NCBI GenBank assembly: GCA_017798125.1
Contig: CP059070.1
Coordinates: 496,001-560,000 of the forward strand
Length of the DNA stretch: 64,000 bases
DNA from: Cryomorphaceae bacterium
GTDB taxonomy: Bacteria > Bacteroidota > Bacteroidia > Flavobacteriales > ECT2AJA-044
Reading direction: 5' to 3'
Position numbers and translations under genes: made by a program. Under the pieces are notes generated by a model that saw nothing but the letters and a program-made list of their open reading frames with translations, was not told the DNA's origin and made no database searches. Shown here piece after piece: positions 1-10,400 of the stretch; positions within the stretch are counted from its first letter, which is position 1, and each line of letters opens with the position of its first letter.

Positions 1-1
1 G

Positions 2-502
2 TTTGACGGAAGTACCGTCGAAGTGCTGAATACGGATGCCGAAGGGCGAATGATTATGGCGGACGCCTTGGCTTACGCGAAAAAATTTGACCCCGAACTC
101 GTCATTGACCTCGCCACCCTAACGGGCTCTGCTGCAATGGCCATTGGCAAATACGGCATTGTCGCCATGGGTAACGCTGGGGACGATGTGTGGAACGAAT
201 TACACACAGCAGCCAATACCGTGCATGAACGCCTGGCCGTTTTCCCATTCTGGCCGGAATACAGAGACCTGCTGGACAGCGATATTGCTGACCTAAAGAA
301 TATCGGTGGCCCCGAAGGTGGAGCCATTACGGCCGGAAAATTCTTAGAACACTTTACGGACTATCCATACGTACACTTTGACATCGCCGGACCTTCTTGG
401 CTCAAGAAAAAAGACAAGTACCGCACCAAAAATGCTACCGGCGTCGGGGTAAGATTGCTATTTGAATACTTCTTGCAACGCACCCGCTACAATGAGCGCT
501 AA
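2..502 (+). CDS. pepA: Leucyl aminopeptidase (M17), C-terminal part
   Basis: This is the C-terminal 166 residues of a cytosolic M17 leucyl aminopeptidase, which removes N-terminal residues from peptides using two divalent metals. The reading frame is open at the left edge of the window, so the start lies outside. The family signature NTDAEGR is visible at codons 10-16 and holds a metal-binding Glu and the catalytic Arg. It is followed by the LATLTGSA segment and a typical GGPEGGAITAGKFLEHF region near the C-terminus. The 3' end overlaps the pdxA start by 11 bases, which suggests co-transcription. Assignment is firm from the signature alone. Confidence 0.93.
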   Translation, partial: FDGSTVEVLNTDAEGRMIMADALAYAKKFDPELVIDLATLTGSAAMAIGKYGIVAMGNAGDDVWNELHTAANTVHERLAVFPFWPEYRDLLDSDIADLKNIGGPEGGAITAGKFLEHFTDYPYVHFDIAGPSWLKKKDKYRTKNATGVGVRLLFEYFLQRTRYNER

Positions 503-1553
503 CCCAAGTGGCCATAGAATCCGCGTTGGTATATCGGTAGGAGACCTCAATGGCGTAGGCATGGAAGTCGTGCTCAAAACCTTGAGCGATAAGCGCCTTA
601 ACGAGCTCATGACACCCGTGATCTTTGGGTCTTCTTCAGTACTGTCTTTCTACCGAAAGCAGCTCGATTTGAAAGAGCTTCCCGTCCGGGTCATCAAGGA
701 CTGGAGTGAAGTCAAGAATGATCAAGCCAACCTTTTTGACTGTATTTCAGACCAACCGAAAATTGAACTTGGAAAGTCCACTCCTGAGGGAGGCCAATAC
801 GCCTTGAAAAGTCTTCAAGCTGCGGCTGATGCCTTGGAAGCTGGTCACGTTCAAGCCCTGGTCACCGCACCCATTGACAAGCACAACATCCAATCAGACG
901 ACTTTAAATTTCCCGGACACACGGAGTACTTAGGACAGAAATTTGGCGGTGGCCAGAGCTTAATGATCCTCTGTCGTGATGCGTTCCGAGTGGCTTTAGT
1001 CACGGGCCACATCGCTTTGAGTCAGGTCGAATCCCAGATTACTTCGCAGTCCATTGGCGCCAAGCTCCGATTGTTTGAGCAGAGCCTACGGCTCGATTTC
1101 GAAATTCGAAAACCTCGAATTGCCGTCTTAGGGTTGAACCCCCATGCCGGTGATCAAGGACTCATCGGTGATGCCGAGTCCAAAATCATTGAACCCACTG
1201 TGCGCAAGCATTTCGACGAAGGCCTTATGGTATATGGCCCTTACGCTGCGGATGGTTTTTTCGGGGCGCAAAAGCACTTGGAGTTTGACGGAGTTCTAGC
1301 CATGTACCACGATCAGGGATTGATTCCATTTAAAGCCCTAAACTTTGGTGGCGGAATCAACTTCACCGCCGGTTTACCCGTCGTTCGAACCTCACCTGAC
1401 CACGGAACGGCGTATGACATTGCTGGGAAAGGAATCGCCAACGAAGAATCGTTCCGCGAAGCCCTTTATTTGGCCAAGGATGTTTACGTTCGTCGTCAGA
1501 GGCACGCTGAGGCGGCTAAAAATCCGCTAATCAAGCAAGAAGAGTCTAAATAG
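492..1553 (+). CDS. pdxA: 4-hydroxythreonine-4-phosphate dehydrogenase
   Basis: PdxA oxidises 4-phosphooxy-threonine with NAD in the DXP-dependent branch of pyridoxal phosphate synthesis; the dxs gene needed for that branch is in this window. The 353-residue protein shows the PdxA landmarks in order: GISVGDLNGVGMEV near the N-terminus, the TAPIDKHN and FPGHTEYL block, GLNPHAGDQG, MYHDQGLIPFKAL with a metal-ligand His, and the C-terminal TSPDHGTAYDIAGKG. The ATG at 492 is chosen over an upstream in-frame TTG at 462 because homology begins just after it; it overlaps the aminopeptidase stop. The length is slightly above the proteobacterial enzyme, as is usual in Bacteroidota. One member of the window-wide hairpin family lies inside the gene at 1082-1098. 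Confidence 0.95.
   Translation: MSANPSGHRIRVGISVGDLNGVGMEVVLKTLSDKRLNELMTPVIFGSSSVLSFYRKQLDLKELPVRVIKDWSEVKNDQANLFDCISDQPKIELGKSTPEGGQYALKSLQAAADALEAGHVQALVTAPIDKHNIQSDDFKFPGHTEYLGQKFGGGQSLMILCRDAFRVALVTGHIALSQVESQITSQSIGAKLRLFEQSLRLDFEIRKPRIAVLGLNPHAGDQGLIGDAESKIIEPTVRKHFDEGLMVYGPYAADGFFGAQKHLEFDGVLAMYHDQGLIPFKALNFGGGINFTAGLPVVRTSPDHGTAYDIAGKGIANEESFREALYLAKDVYVRRQRHAEAAKNPLIKQEESK
1082..1098 (+). repeat. GATG-tailed hairpin element, copy 1 (GAGCC stem, GATT tail)
   Basis: GAGCC-TAC-GGCTC-GATT: a perfect 5-bp stem with loop TAC, followed by GATT in place of the usual GATG. It lies in the pdxA coding region, on the coding strand, where it encodes SLRLD. Confidence 0.7.
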
Positions 1554-1577
1554 GATTCGGTTTTTCCATTCTTTTAT

Positions 1578-1585
1578 TATCTTTG
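1578..1585 (+). promoter_or_regulatory. Candidate -7 element for yceD-rpmF
   Basis: TATCTTTG is an exact match to the Bacteroidota -7 consensus TAnnTTTG, 24 bases before the yceD start. No clear TTTG -33 box is seen at the expected distance (TTCG at 1556-1559 is the nearest). Confidence 0.55.
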
Positions 1586-1609
1586 CAGGCCCATTGAAAT
1601 CGCGATGCT

Positions 1610-2146
1610 ATGAAGGATTTGAAGGAGTTTAGCATCCCGTTTACGGGATTGGCGCTTGGAAAGCATCAATTCGATTTCCATGTGGGAGATGAGTTCTTTG
1701 GTTTTTTTGGACCGCTGGAGTATCGAAATTTCGACATCCAGGTGGATATGGAAATGGACAAAAGCGAGCGCATGCTTGAGCTGGCGTTCACTTTCAAAGG
1801 TTCCGTGGAGTTGCGCTGCGACCTGACGGATGAGCCCTTTAACCACCCCTTTGACGAGCACGTCAATTGGATTGTCAAATTCGGACCTGAGTTCAACAAT
1901 GATGACGAAGAAGTACTGGTGTTGCCTTATGAAGCCGTGGAGGTGGACGTGGCGCCGTTTATTCGAGACATCATTTCCCTGGCCATACCCATGAAAAAAG
2001 TACACCCAGGAGTTGAAGACGGGACGTTGGAATCGGAGATTTTGGATCGCTTGGATGAACTGAGCCCTGAAATCAAAGAGGAAAAAGAAGAAGGGGAAGA
2101 AACTGATCCCCGGTGGGACAAACTGAAGGATTTATTGAACGATTGA
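1610..2146 (+). CDS. yceD: DUF177/YceD-family protein (rRNA accumulation factor-like)
   Basis: A 178-residue soluble protein of the DUF177 (YceD) family, whose members are encoded directly before rpmF and are linked to 23S rRNA accumulation or large-subunit assembly. It is recognised mainly from its position 23 bases upstream of rpmF and from the family pattern: an N-terminal beta-rich region (KEFSIPFTGLALGKHQFDF), a central CDLTDEPF segment, and an acidic C-terminal tail rich in Glu/Lys (about residues 150-172). Only one of the two cysteines seen in many homologues is obvious. It is co-transcribed with rpmF, and a -7-like element lies just upstream. The biochemical role in Bacteroidota is not established. 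Confidence 0.85.
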   Translation: MKDLKEFSIPFTGLALGKHQFDFHVGDEFFGFFGPLEYRNFDIQVDMEMDKSERMLELAFTFKGSVELRCDLTDEPFNHPFDEHVNWIVKFGPEFNNDDEEVLVLPYEAVEVDVAPFIRDIISLAIPMKKVHPGVEDGTLESEILDRLDELSPEIKEEKEEGEETDPRWDKLKDLLND

Positions 2147-2169
2147 GCAACGAACGTAAATAGATAAAA

Positions 2170-2358
2170 ATGGCACATCCAAAGCGCAAACAGTCGAAGA
2201 CCCGTCGCGATAAGCGTCGTACGCACTACACAGCTACGGCTCCTACAATTGCTACTTGTCCGACCACAGGAGAGCCTCACTTGTATCACCGTGCTTACTG
2301 GAGCGAAGGTAAGTTGTACTACAAGGGCAAAGTGGTGATGGAGAAAGAGGAATTGTAA
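2170..2358 (+). CDS. rpmF: 50S ribosomal protein L32
   Basis: A 62-residue basic protein with the L32 signature at the N-terminus ([17 protein letters not shown]) and the conserved TGEPHLYHR core. Its place after yceD and before fabH is the classic bacterial arrangement. Only one cysteine is present, so this is not the zinc-ribbon form with four cysteines. A strong hairpin with a T-rich tail follows the stop, so the transcript probably ends here and fabH is transcribed separately. Confidence 0.96.
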   Translation: MAHPKRKQSKTRRDKRRTHYTATAPTIATCPTTGEPHLYHRAYWSEGKLYYKGKVVMEKEEL

Positions 2359-2389
2359 GCCCTCGCTCGTACTTATTGAAAACAGATTA

Positions 2390-2428
2390 AGTAGATTTGG
2401 TTCCTGGAGCCGAATCTACTTTCTTTTT
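2390..2428 (+). terminator. Rho-independent terminator after rpmF
   Basis: An 11-bp stem (arms 2390-2400 and 2410-2420, one G-T pair) with a 9-base loop, followed by TTCTTTTT. It lies 32 bases after the rpmF stop. Confidence 0.75.
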
Positions 2429-2434
2429 AGACCG

Positions 2435-2442
2435 TACTTTAG
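2435..2442 (+). promoter_or_regulatory. Candidate -7 element for fabH
   Basis: TACTTTAG differs at one position from TAnnTTTG. It sits just after the rpmF terminator and 24 bases before fabH; no convincing -33 box is seen. Confidence 0.4.
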
Positions 2443-2466
2443 CGGCGCCACAACGAACTGAAACCT

Positions 2467-3462
2467 ATGGGAAATCTCACAGCAGCCATCACGGCCGTAG
2501 GCGGTTATGTTCCTGAATACGTGCTCACGAATTCGGAACTTGAAAAGATGGTAGACACCACTGACGAGTGGATCACCACCCGCACGGGAATTAAAGAACG
2601 CCACATCCTCAAAGGCGAAGGGCTTGGAGCCAGCTACATGGCCATCAAAGCCGCTCAAGAAATCATTGATAAAAAGAATTTAGACCCGGCCGAAATCGAC
2701 ATGGTCTTGGTCACGACGGCTACACCAGATATGCCGGTTGCCGCAACGGCAACCTACACGGCTTCTGAAATTGGTGCAGTGAACGCCTTTGGATACGACC
2801 TGATGGCAGCCTGTTCGGGCTTTCTGTATGGACTCGCCACAGGCGCCAAGTTTATCGCAAGCGGCCAATACAAAAAAGTCCTGGTGATCGGTTCGGACAA
2901 AATGTCTTCGATCATCGATTACACCGACCGCACAACTTGTGTCATCTTCGGTGATGGTGCAGGAGCAGTTCTCCTGGAACCAAATGAAGAAGGACTCGGT
3001 GTGCAGGACGAAATACTGCGTTCTGATGGAAAAGGACGTCAGTTTTTGAATATTAAAGCAGGAGGGTCCATGTATCCTCCCAATGCAGATACAGTAGCTG
3101 CTCGTGAGCACTTTGTTCACCAAGAAGGCCAGCAAGTATTCAAGTTCGCCGTAACGAATATGGCCGATGTCAGTGCGCAAATTATGGAACGCAATAACCT
3201 CGTCGCCGACGATGTGGCTTGGCTTGTACCGCATCAAGCCAACAAGCGCATCATCGATGCCACTGCTCGTCGCATGGGGGTTGGGCCGGAAAAAGTGATG
3301 CTCAACATCCATAAATACGGAAATACCACTAACGGTACACTGCCGCTTTGCTTGCGCGACTATGAAGGCCAGTTGAAGAAAGGAGACAACATTATTTTCG
3401 CTGCTTTCGGTGGCGGATTTACCTGGGGATCACTCTACCTCAAGTGGGCCTACGATTCTTGA
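2467..3462 (+). CDS. fabH: Beta-ketoacyl-ACP synthase III
   Basis: FabH starts fatty-acid synthesis by condensing an acyl-CoA primer with malonyl-ACP in the cytoplasm. The 331-residue protein has the thiolase fold and the complete triad: Cys116 in ACSGFLYG, His256 in PHQANK and Asn286 in GNTT. The C-terminal [16 protein letters not shown] block is typical of the Bacteroidota enzyme. The motif after Asn286 reads [10 protein letters not shown] rather than the common GNTSAASIPL, but the catalytic Asn is kept. It lies between rpmF and accB, giving a fatty-acid cluster; plsX, often found between rpmF and fabH, is absent. Primer preference (straight or branched) cannot be read from the sequence. 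Confidence 0.95.
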   Translation: MGNLTAAITAVGGYVPEYVLTNSELEKMVDTTDEWITTRTGIKERHILKGEGLGASYMAIKAAQEIIDKKNLDPAEIDMVLVTTATPDMPVAATATYTASEIGAVNAFGYDLMAACSGFLYGLATGAKFIASGQYKKVLVIGSDKMSSIIDYTDRTTCVIFGDGAGAVLLEPNEEGLGVQDEILRSDGKGRQFLNIKAGGSMYPPNADTVAAREHFVHQEGQQVFKFAVTNMADVSAQIMERNNLVADDVAWLVPHQANKRIIDATARRMGVGPEKVMLNIHKYGNTTNGTLPLCLRDYEGQLKKGDNIIFAAFGGGFTWGSLYLKWAYDS

Positions 3463-3471
3463 TATAATTGT

Positions 3472-3479
3472 TAGTTTTG
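3472..3479 (+). promoter_or_regulatory. Candidate -7 element for accB-accC
   Basis: TAGTTTTG matches TAnnTTTG exactly. It is 26 bases upstream of the accB start and directly after the fabH stop. The -33 region is not obvious. Confidence 0.5.
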
Positions 3480-3505
3480 TTTCAATACGCTAAACCCGAA
3501 TCAAT

Positions 3506-4009
3506 ATGGATCTAAAAGAAATCCAGAGTTTAATTCGTTTTGTGGCTAAGTCCGGTGCTACGGAAGTAGATCTGGAAGTAGATGGAGTCAAGATTTCCAT
3601 CAAAACGAAAGGAGATGGGGAAATTAAAGAAACTACTGTGGTTCAACACGTGCCCGTTGCCGCAGCACCCCAAGTTCAAGCCGTTCCTGCTGCGCCAGCC
3701 CCAGCGGCTCCGGCACCAGCAGCTCCTGCTCCAGCAGCACCAGAAGAATCAGCGGGTGATGATTCCAAATATGTGGAGATCAAGTCTCCAATGATCGGAA
3801 CCTTCTACCGCCGTCCTTCTCCAGATCACGACACCTTTGTTAACGTAGGTGACGAGATCAGCGAAGGGTCAGTCGTCTGTGTGATTGAGGCGATGAAACT
3901 CTTCAATGAGATTGAATCAGAGATCTCAGGAAAGATTGTTAAAGTACTGGTAGAGGACTCAAGTCCGGTTGAATACGATCAGCCCTTGTTCCTCGTAGAC
4001 CCTTCATAA
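3506..4009 (+). CDS. accB: Biotin carboxyl carrier protein of acetyl-CoA carboxylase
   Basis: AccB carries biotin between the biotin carboxylase (AccC, next gene) and the carboxyltransferase in malonyl-CoA synthesis. The 167-residue protein has a short N-terminal helical part, a flexible Pro/Ala linker (about residues 52-80, several APAAP-type repeats) and a C-terminal biotinyl domain. The biotinylation motif EAMKLFNEIE is present, with the acceptor at Lys131. It is 30 bases upstream of accC and forms an operon with it. Confidence 0.96.
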   Translation: MDLKEIQSLIRFVAKSGATEVDLEVDGVKISIKTKGDGEIKETTVVQHVPVAAAPQVQAVPAAPAPAAPAPAAPAPAAPEESAGDDSKYVEIKSPMIGTFYRRPSPDHDTFVNVGDEISEGSVVCVIEAMKLFNEIESEISGKIVKVLVEDSSPVEYDQPLFLVDPS

Positions 4010-4039
4010 ACCGCTCACCGAGCGCCAAAATTTGCACCC

Positions 4040-5407
4040 ATGAGCAAAAAGATGTTCAATAAAGTGCTTGTGGCGAATCGCGGTGAAATCGCTCTTCGTG
4101 TCATCCGGACATGTAAAGAGATGGATATCAAAACTGTCGCGGTTTATTCACAGGCTGATAAGGAAAGCCTGCACGTTCGTTTCGCAGATGAAGCGGTGTG
4201 CATTGGACCTGCCAGTAGTGCAGAGTCCTACCTCAAAATCCCGAACATTATCGCTGCTGCGGAAATCACCAATGCGGACGCCATTCATCCTGGCTACGGG
4301 TTCTTGAGTGAGAACGCAAAATTCTCAAAGATTTGTGAGGAACACGGCATCAAGTTTATTGGAGCCACGCCGGAGCAAATCAACGGAATGGGCGATAAAG
4401 CTTCTGCCAAGGAAACCATGAAGAAAGCTGGGGTACCTACCATCCCGGGTTCTGACGGTTTGTTGGAGAGCTTAGAAGAGGCTCATAAGATTGCCAAGAA
4501 AATCAAGTACCCCGTTATGCTTAAAGCCACTGCTGGTGGTGGAGGCCGCGGGATGCGCGTAGTCAAAGGTGAAGACGAGCTCGAAAAGGCTTGGAATTCT
4601 GCTCGTCAGGAAGCAGGTGCAGCCTTTGGCAATGATGGGATGTATATGGAGAAGTTCATCGAAGAACCTCGTCATATTGAAATCCAAGTAGTAGGAGACA
4701 GCCGCGGTAAAGCCTGTCACCTCAGCGAACGAGATTGTTCCATTCAGCGCCGTCACCAAAAACTCGTCGAAGAGACTCCTTCTCCATTTATGACCTCATC
4801 GCTCCGTCGCAAGATGGGTAAGGCTGCTATCAAGGCGGCTGAAGCTGTGAAGTACGAAGGAGCTGGAACGGTTGAGTTTCTCGTGGACAAGCACGGTGAC
4901 TTCTATTTCATGGAAATGAATACCCGTATTCAGGTCGAGCACCCAATTACGGAAGAAGTCATTATGCACGACTTGATCTGGGAGCAAATTAAGGTAGCTG
5001 CCGGAGAGAAAATCTCAGGTAAGAACTACGAGCCAGAATTACACGCTATTGAATGCCGTATCAATGCGGAAGATCCATTCAATGATTTTCGACCAAGTCC
5101 AGGAAAGATCACGAATTTCCATGCGCCAGGTGGACATGGCGTCCGTATCGACACACACGTGTACGCCGGATATGTGATTCCTCCATACTACGATTCCATG
5201 ATTGCTAAGCTCATCACCGTGGCACAGACACGTGAAGAGGCTATGGCAAAAATGCGTCGTGCCTTGGACGAATTTGTGATTGAGGGAATTAAGACGACGA
5301 TTCCTTTCCATCAGGCGCTGTTCAAGCACAAAGAATTCGTCAATGGGAACTACACCACCAAGTTCTTGGAAGAATACGACCTACTCGGGACCAAGGGAGG
5401 CGAATAA
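4040..5407 (+). CDS. accC: Acetyl-CoA carboxylase, biotin carboxylase subunit
   Basis: AccC carboxylates the biotin on AccB using ATP and bicarbonate, the first half reaction of fatty-acid synthesis. The 455-residue length fits the family. Visible landmarks are [16 protein letters not shown] at the N-terminus, the glycine-rich ATP-grasp loop [28 protein letters not shown], and [16 protein letters not shown] carrying the metal and catalytic residues. The gene ends 22 bases before a strong hairpin terminator that it shares with dxs, which converges from the other side. Confidence 0.97.
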   Translation: MSKKMFNKVLVANRGEIALRVIRTCKEMDIKTVAVYSQADKESLHVRFADEAVCIGPASSAESYLKIPNIIAAAEITNADAIHPGYGFLSENAKFSKICEEHGIKFIGATPEQINGMGDKASAKETMKKAGVPTIPGSDGLLESLEEAHKIAKKIKYPVMLKATAGGGGRGMRVVKGEDELEKAWNSARQEAGAAFGNDGMYMEKFIEEPRHIEIQVVGDSRGKACHLSERDCSIQRRHQKLVEETPSPFMTSSLRRKMGKAAIKAAEAVKYEGAGTVEFLVDKHGDFYFMEMNTRIQVEHPITEEVIMHDLIWEQIKVAAGEKISGKNYEPELHAIECRINAEDPFNDFRPSPGKITNFHAPGGHGVRIDTHVYAGYVIPPYYDSMIAKLITVAQTREEAMAKMRRALDEFVIEGIKTTIPFHQALFKHKEFVNGNYTTKFLEEYDLLGTKGGE

Positions 5408-5423
5408 TCAAGCATTATAAAAA

Positions 5424-5459
5424 GCAAAAGCCGCTAGTTAGTCACTAGCGGCTTTTTTT
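5424..5459. terminator. Bidirectional terminator between accC and dxs
   Basis: A perfect 9-bp stem (5430-5438 with 5444-5452) and 5-base loop, with AAAA before and TTTTTTT after, so it can act for both convergent genes. Confidence 0.88.
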
Positions 5460-5475
5460 ATGTTGTACGTTCTAT

Positions 5476-7398
5476 TTAAAGCTGATCTAGAACGCGCTCG
5501 CCAATGAGCTCAAGTACGGCACGTCGAATGCTCTCAGCATCATAATGGCACTCCGTGTACAATTCATCTTGCGTCCCGTGCTCTACGAATCGATCGGGGA
5601 TACCCAATCGAGTAACGCGCGCAGAATAACCGTGATCCACCATCCATTCGAGTACGGCAGATCCCATACCTCCAGTGATGCATCCGTCTTCAACGGTCAC
5701 CACTCGGTCGAATTTCTCGAAGATTTCAGTCAACATTTCCCCGTCAAGTGGTTTGACGAAGCGGAGGTCGTAATGGGCTGGATGAACGCCATCGAGCCGT
5801 AGGCTCTCCAAAGCTTTGGTGGCGTAGTTTCCAATGTGACCAATGGTCAAGATGGCTACGTCTTCACCTTCTTGAATGCGACGACCCTTGCCGACTTCTA
5901 CCAGCTCGAGCGGAGTGCGCCATTCAGGCATCACACCCTGTCCACGCGGATAGCGAATCACAAAGGATCCCATGTCCTCTTGAGAGGCCGTGTACATGAG
6001 ATTTCTGAGCTCTTGTTCGTTCATGGGGGCACTCACAATCAAATTGGGAATGCAACGCATGTAGGCCAAATCAAAGGCTCCGTGGTGCGTGGGACCATCT
6101 GCTCCGGCCATACCGGCTCGGTCCAGACAGAAGACCACGTTTAAATTTTGAAGGGCCACATCGTGTACGACTTGGTCGTAGGCTCGTTGCATGAAAGAGC
6201 TATAGATGTTGCAGAAGGGCACCATCCCTTGGGTCGCCAATCCGGCACTAAAGGTCACCGCATGCTGTTCGGCAATACCCACGTCGTATGCGCGATCCGG
6301 CATTTCCTCCATCATGTACTTCAAGGAGCAACCCGTGGGCATCGCCGGGGTAACCCCCATGATTTTTTCGTTCTCCTTAGCCAACTCAATAATGGTATGG
6401 CCAAAAACATCTTGGTACTTGGGCGGTTGAGGAGCCGTTGGGGTACTCTTGATGATTTCACCGGTTTCTTTATCGAAAAGTCCAGGCGCGTGCCACTTGG
6501 TTGGACTTCCGGCCTCTGCAGGTCCATACCCTTTTCCTTTGACGGTTATCGCATGAAGGATTTTAGGTCCGGGGATGTCTTTAAGATCGGCCATCACTTG
6601 GGCCAGGTGATCGACATCGTGTCCATCTACAGGACCGAAATAGCGGAAGTTTAGGCTTTCAAACATGTTGCTCTGCTTGAGCAGTGCTGATTTTACAGCG
6701 TTCTCTACCTTCTGGACGATTTTCTGAGCATTCGGTCCAAACTTGCTCACCTTACCGAGCAAATCCCATACTTCGTCTTTGACCTTGTTGTAGGTGTGCG
6801 ACGTGGAGATGTCGGTTAAGTATTCTTTAAGAGCACCCACATTTGGGTCAATGCTCATGCAGTTGTCGTTGAGCACCACCAGTAGATTGGTGTTCTCCGC
6901 TCCGGCGTGATTGAGGCCTTCGTAGGCCAAACCAGCGGTCATCGCGCCGTCTCCGATCACGGCGATGTGTTGGCGGTCATCTCCTTTTTCGCGGTTTGCC
7001 ACGGCCATTCCCAAAGCTGCAGAGATCGAGGTACTGCTGTGACCAACGCCAAAGGTGTCGTATTCGCTTTCGCTACGTTTTGGGAATCCGCTAATGCCCT
7101 TGTACTTCCGATTGGTGTGAAATACTTCACGTCGACCGGTCAAGATCTTATGACCGTAGGCTTGGTGGCCCACATCCCAAACCAACTGATCGGTGGGCGT
7201 ATTGAATACATAGTGCAGCGCTACGGTCAACTCTACTACCCCTAAGCTCGCACCGAAGTGCCCGCCTTTAACGGAGACAAGGTCCACGATAAAGTCGCGC
7301 AGTTCGGTCGATACTTGCTTGAGCTGGCTCTTGTCGAGCTGGCGCAAGTCTTCAGGGCTGTTGATCTGAGCCAATAAGGCTCCTGGCTTGAACTCCAT
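5476..7398 (-). CDS. dxs: 1-deoxy-D-xylulose-5-phosphate synthase
   Basis: DXS condenses pyruvate and glyceraldehyde-3-phosphate into DXP, the entry point to MEP-pathway isoprenoids and to thiamine and pyridoxal phosphate. The 640-residue protein has the N-terminal thiamine diphosphate domain with GDGAMTAG and the metal-binding NDN near residue 180, the central pyrimidine domain with DVGIAEQHAVTFSAGLA, and a C-terminal transketolase-like domain ending in GIPDRFVEHGTQDELY. The conserved DRAGMAGADGPTHHG block is intact. A TATCTTTG element lies 38 bases upstream of the start, so it probably has its own promoter although it lies downstream of the efflux operon. A hairpin element sits in the 3' part of the gene. 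Confidence 0.97.
   Translation of the reverse strand: MEFKPGALLAQINSPEDLRQLDKSQLKQVSTELRDFIVDLVSVKGGHFGASLGVVELTVALHYVFNTPTDQLVWDVGHQAYGHKILTGRREVFHTNRKYKGISGFPKRSESEYDTFGVGHSSTSISAALGMAVANREKGDDRQHIAVIGDGAMTAGLAYEGLNHAGAENTNLLVVLNDNCMSIDPNVGALKEYLTDISTSHTYNKVKDEVWDLLGKVSKFGPNAQKIVQKVENAVKSALLKQSNMFESLNFRYFGPVDGHDVDHLAQVMADLKDIPGPKILHAITVKGKGYGPAEAGSPTKWHAPGLFDKETGEIIKSTPTAPQPPKYQDVFGHTIIELAKENEKIMGVTPAMPTGCSLKYMMEEMPDRAYDVGIAEQHAVTFSAGLATQGMVPFCNIYSSFMQRAYDQVVHDVALQNLNVVFCLDRAGMAGADGPTHHGAFDLAYMRCIPNLIVSAPMNEQELRNLMYTASQEDMGSFVIRYPRGQGVMPEWRTPLELVEVGKGRRIQEGEDVAILTIGHIGNYATKALESLRLDGVHPAHYDLRFVKPLDGEMLTEIFEKFDRVVTVEDGCITGGMGSAVLEWMVDHGYSARVTRLGIPDRFVEHGTQDELYTECHYDAESIRRAVLELIGERVLDQL
5790..5806 (-). 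repeat. GATG-tailed hairpin element, copy 2 (GAGCC stem)
   Basis: On the minus strand it reads GAGCC-TAC-GGCTC-GATG, a perfect 5-bp stem with loop TAC and the full GATG tail. It lies inside dxs in the sense direction, where it encodes SLRLDG, nearly the same peptide as the copy in pdxA. Confidence 0.75.
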
Positions 7399-7436
7399 CG
7401 ATGGTCGTTTTTATCTCTCCTCTAAGGGCAATTAGG

Positions 7437-7444
7437 CAAAGATA
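7437..7444 (-). promoter_or_regulatory. Candidate -7 element for dxs
   Basis: TATCTTTG on the minus strand matches TAnnTTTG exactly, 38 bases before the dxs start and downstream of the RND pump gene. Confidence 0.55.
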
Positions 7445-7469
7445 ACAAACCTTCGGGTCGGGGGTTCAT

Positions 7470-10400
7470 TTATACTTTCGCAATTCTGTTCGGATACAGG
7501 CGATACAGCAAGCGATTCTGGAGGTAGAACATCACCGGGACAATAACCAAGGTCAAGAATGTCGCGAAGGTGAGTCCGAAGATAATGGTCCAGGACATCG
7601 GGCCCCAGAAGATCACATTATCCCCGCCAAAATAGATCTGTGGATCATATTCCGAGAATAGCGTGTAGAAGTTGATGTTCATTCCTGTGGCCAGCGGGAG
7701 CAATCCCAAAACGGTCGTAATGGCCGTCAAAAGTACTGGACGCAAACGGAGCTTTCCTCCTTCTACAATAGACTCAAAGAGCACTTCCTTGGGCAGGTAT
7801 TCCGTGGCTCCTACACCCAACTCTTCCTTTTTACGGGCAATGATCAGCTTGGTGTAGTCAATCAATACAATCGCATTGTTCACTACAATTCCCGCAAGCG
7901 AGATGATACCAATCATGGTCATCATGATCACGAAGTTCATTCGGAAGATCACAATACCCAAGAACACCCCAATCAAACTCAAGACTACTGCCGAAAGGAT
8001 GATGAACGGTTGTCCCGCGGAGTTGAACTGACTGACCAAGATCAAGAAGATCAAGAAGACCGCAATCATCAATGCGCGGCTCAAGAAGGCAAATTGCTCC
8101 GCCTGCTCTTCCTGCTCTCCGGTAAAGCTCAAGGTATTCTCAACGGGCACCGAATAATTGGCCATACGCGCCTTGATCTCGTTGTTCACCGCAGTGGCGT
8201 TGTAGCCCTCCAGTACATTGGACGAAATGGTGATGACACGCTTCAAGTCTTTACGCTTAACCGAGCTAAACGTAGAGGACTTTTCTGCACGGGCCACAGC
8301 TGAAATGGGCACCTGTTGAATACGACCATTGCTCTGATCGCGGAAAGTGATGCGCTGATTCATCAAGGCTTCTACATCGTAGCGGTAGCGATCGTCAAAA
8401 CGAACGACGATGTCGTAGTCGTCCTCACCGTCTTTATAGGTGGAGATTTCCTTACCGAACAAAGAAGTACGAAGTGCATCTCCAATCATGTAGGTCGATA
8501 CGTTGTAGCGACGCGCTTTTTCGCGATCGATAATGATCGGCATCTCCGGCTTCCCGGATTCCACGTCGAGCTTCAACTCTTCAATTCCACCAATATTGGC
8601 TTCATTGATGTAGGCGCGAACTTTCTCGGCCTCTGCCAATAATTGGTAGTAATCATCTCCCGCCAACTCAATGTTGATTGGAGCTCCCGCTGGAGGACCT
8701 TGATTGTCTTTATCCACCGTAAGCTGAACTCCCGGATAACGGCTAACATTTGCGCGAATTTCTTTCAACAGATCACTGGACTGGAGTCCACGGCGGTCTG
8801 CGAATTCCACGAACTGAACCGTGATCTTCGCTTTGTTGGGCGTTTGTGCCATGGAAGGACCTGCATTTGGATCGCTGGTTCCTTCACCCACCTGGGCAAT
8901 CACGGACTCGACCATCCAGTTGCGCGTTACTTCCACGCCGTCTTCCTCTACCGTTTCCTCGTATTTCTTAATGGTTTCCAAGACCTGTGCTTCCACTTTC
9001 TTGGTCAACTCATTGGTCACTGAAATGTCCGTTCCAATGGGCTTTTCAATGTAGATTACCGCCTGGTTGGGCTGGTTTTCTGGGAAAAACTCAATGGGTG
9101 GTGGGAATACACCGGTCAATACAAAACTGAAGAACAACAAGAAGATGGTTCCGAAGAAGAAGAGATATGCTCGTCGGCCCGCTAGGGCAAAACGAAGTAT
9201 CCCTCCATACACACGCTCCAATGCAGGGATCGCCGTGTTTTGGAACCATCGGGTCGATGGCGTCAAGATGTAGTGGTTCAAGAAGCCCATGGATCCACCG
9301 AGGATCAAAAGGTTTCCGAAGGTGACCATTCCTCCTTTCCACTCAGGTCCAGAGGCACCCATAACCACAAAGAGGAGTCCAAGGCCAATCAAGATAATTC
9401 CGATCAAACGAAGGCGTTTGAGGTTCACTTGTGCCTCTTCAACGCGCATGTAAACGCTGGTCAATACGGGGTTGATGACCAAAGCCACGAAGAGTGAAGA
9501 ACCCAATACGATCATCAAGGTGATGGGAAGATACTTCATGAACTCACCAAAGAGTCCTGGCCACAAGGCCAGCGGCAAGAAGGCCGCCAAGGTCGTTGCT
9601 GTAGAGGCGATAATGGGCACGGCCACCTCCCCTACACCGGCCTTCGCCGCCTGTATGGGGGAATAACCTTCCTCCATGAGCCTGTATATGTTCTCGACCA
9701 CCACAATCCCGTTGTCCACGAGCATTCCCAAGGCCAAAACCAAAGAGAAAAGCACCATGGTATTCAAGGTCACTCCGAAGCTTCCGAGGATGAAGAAACT
9801 CATCAACATGGAAAGTGGAATCGCGATTCCCACAAAGAGGGCGTTGCGGATACCGAGGAAGAAGAGGAGAACCAAGACCACGAGGATGATTCCGAAGATG
9901 ATGGAATTCTCCAATTCATTTACCTGATTCCGCGTCTGGTCACTTTGGTCGTTGGTAATGGTAATGACCAAGTTGTCCGGAAAGAAGGTCTCTTGTGCAT
10001 CGGCAATGATCTCGTTAATACGAGAAGAGGCGATGAGCAAGTTCTCTCCCGAACGCTTCATGACGTCAATCATAACTACCGGCTCCGTGTATTCACGAGC
10101 AAAACTAATGGGGTCTTCCCCTTCAAATTTCACCGTGGCAATGTCGCGGAGGTAAACGATGTTTAAATTCTCCTGCTTGACGATCACGTTTTCGACATCC
10201 TGAACAGACTCAAATTCTCCCAGGACACGTACGTTTCGGCGATACTCATCGACCAATAAGTCTCCACCTGAGATGGTGACATTCTCGGACTGGATGGCAT
10301 TAGCGACATCATTAAAGCTGATGTCGAGTGACTCCATCTTGTAGAGATCAATGTTGATCTTCATTTCCTTGTCCTGAACTCCGCGGATTTCCACATCTGA

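Noticed and set aside
462-491. An upstream in-frame TTG start for pdxA
   Set aside because: The ten extra residues are unlike PdxA and lie inside the aminopeptidase gene; the ATG at 492 is followed at once by conserved sequence.
1633-1648. ATCCCG/CGGGAT palindrome at the start of yceD
   Set aside because: A 6-bp stem inside coding sequence without the CC-loop-GG and GATG features; judged chance.
3660-3750. Short repeated units around 3.7 kb as a possible CRISPR or tandem repeat locus
   Set aside because: They are the codons of the Pro/Ala linker of AccB (gct/gca, cca repeats), a normal feature of biotin carrier proteins.
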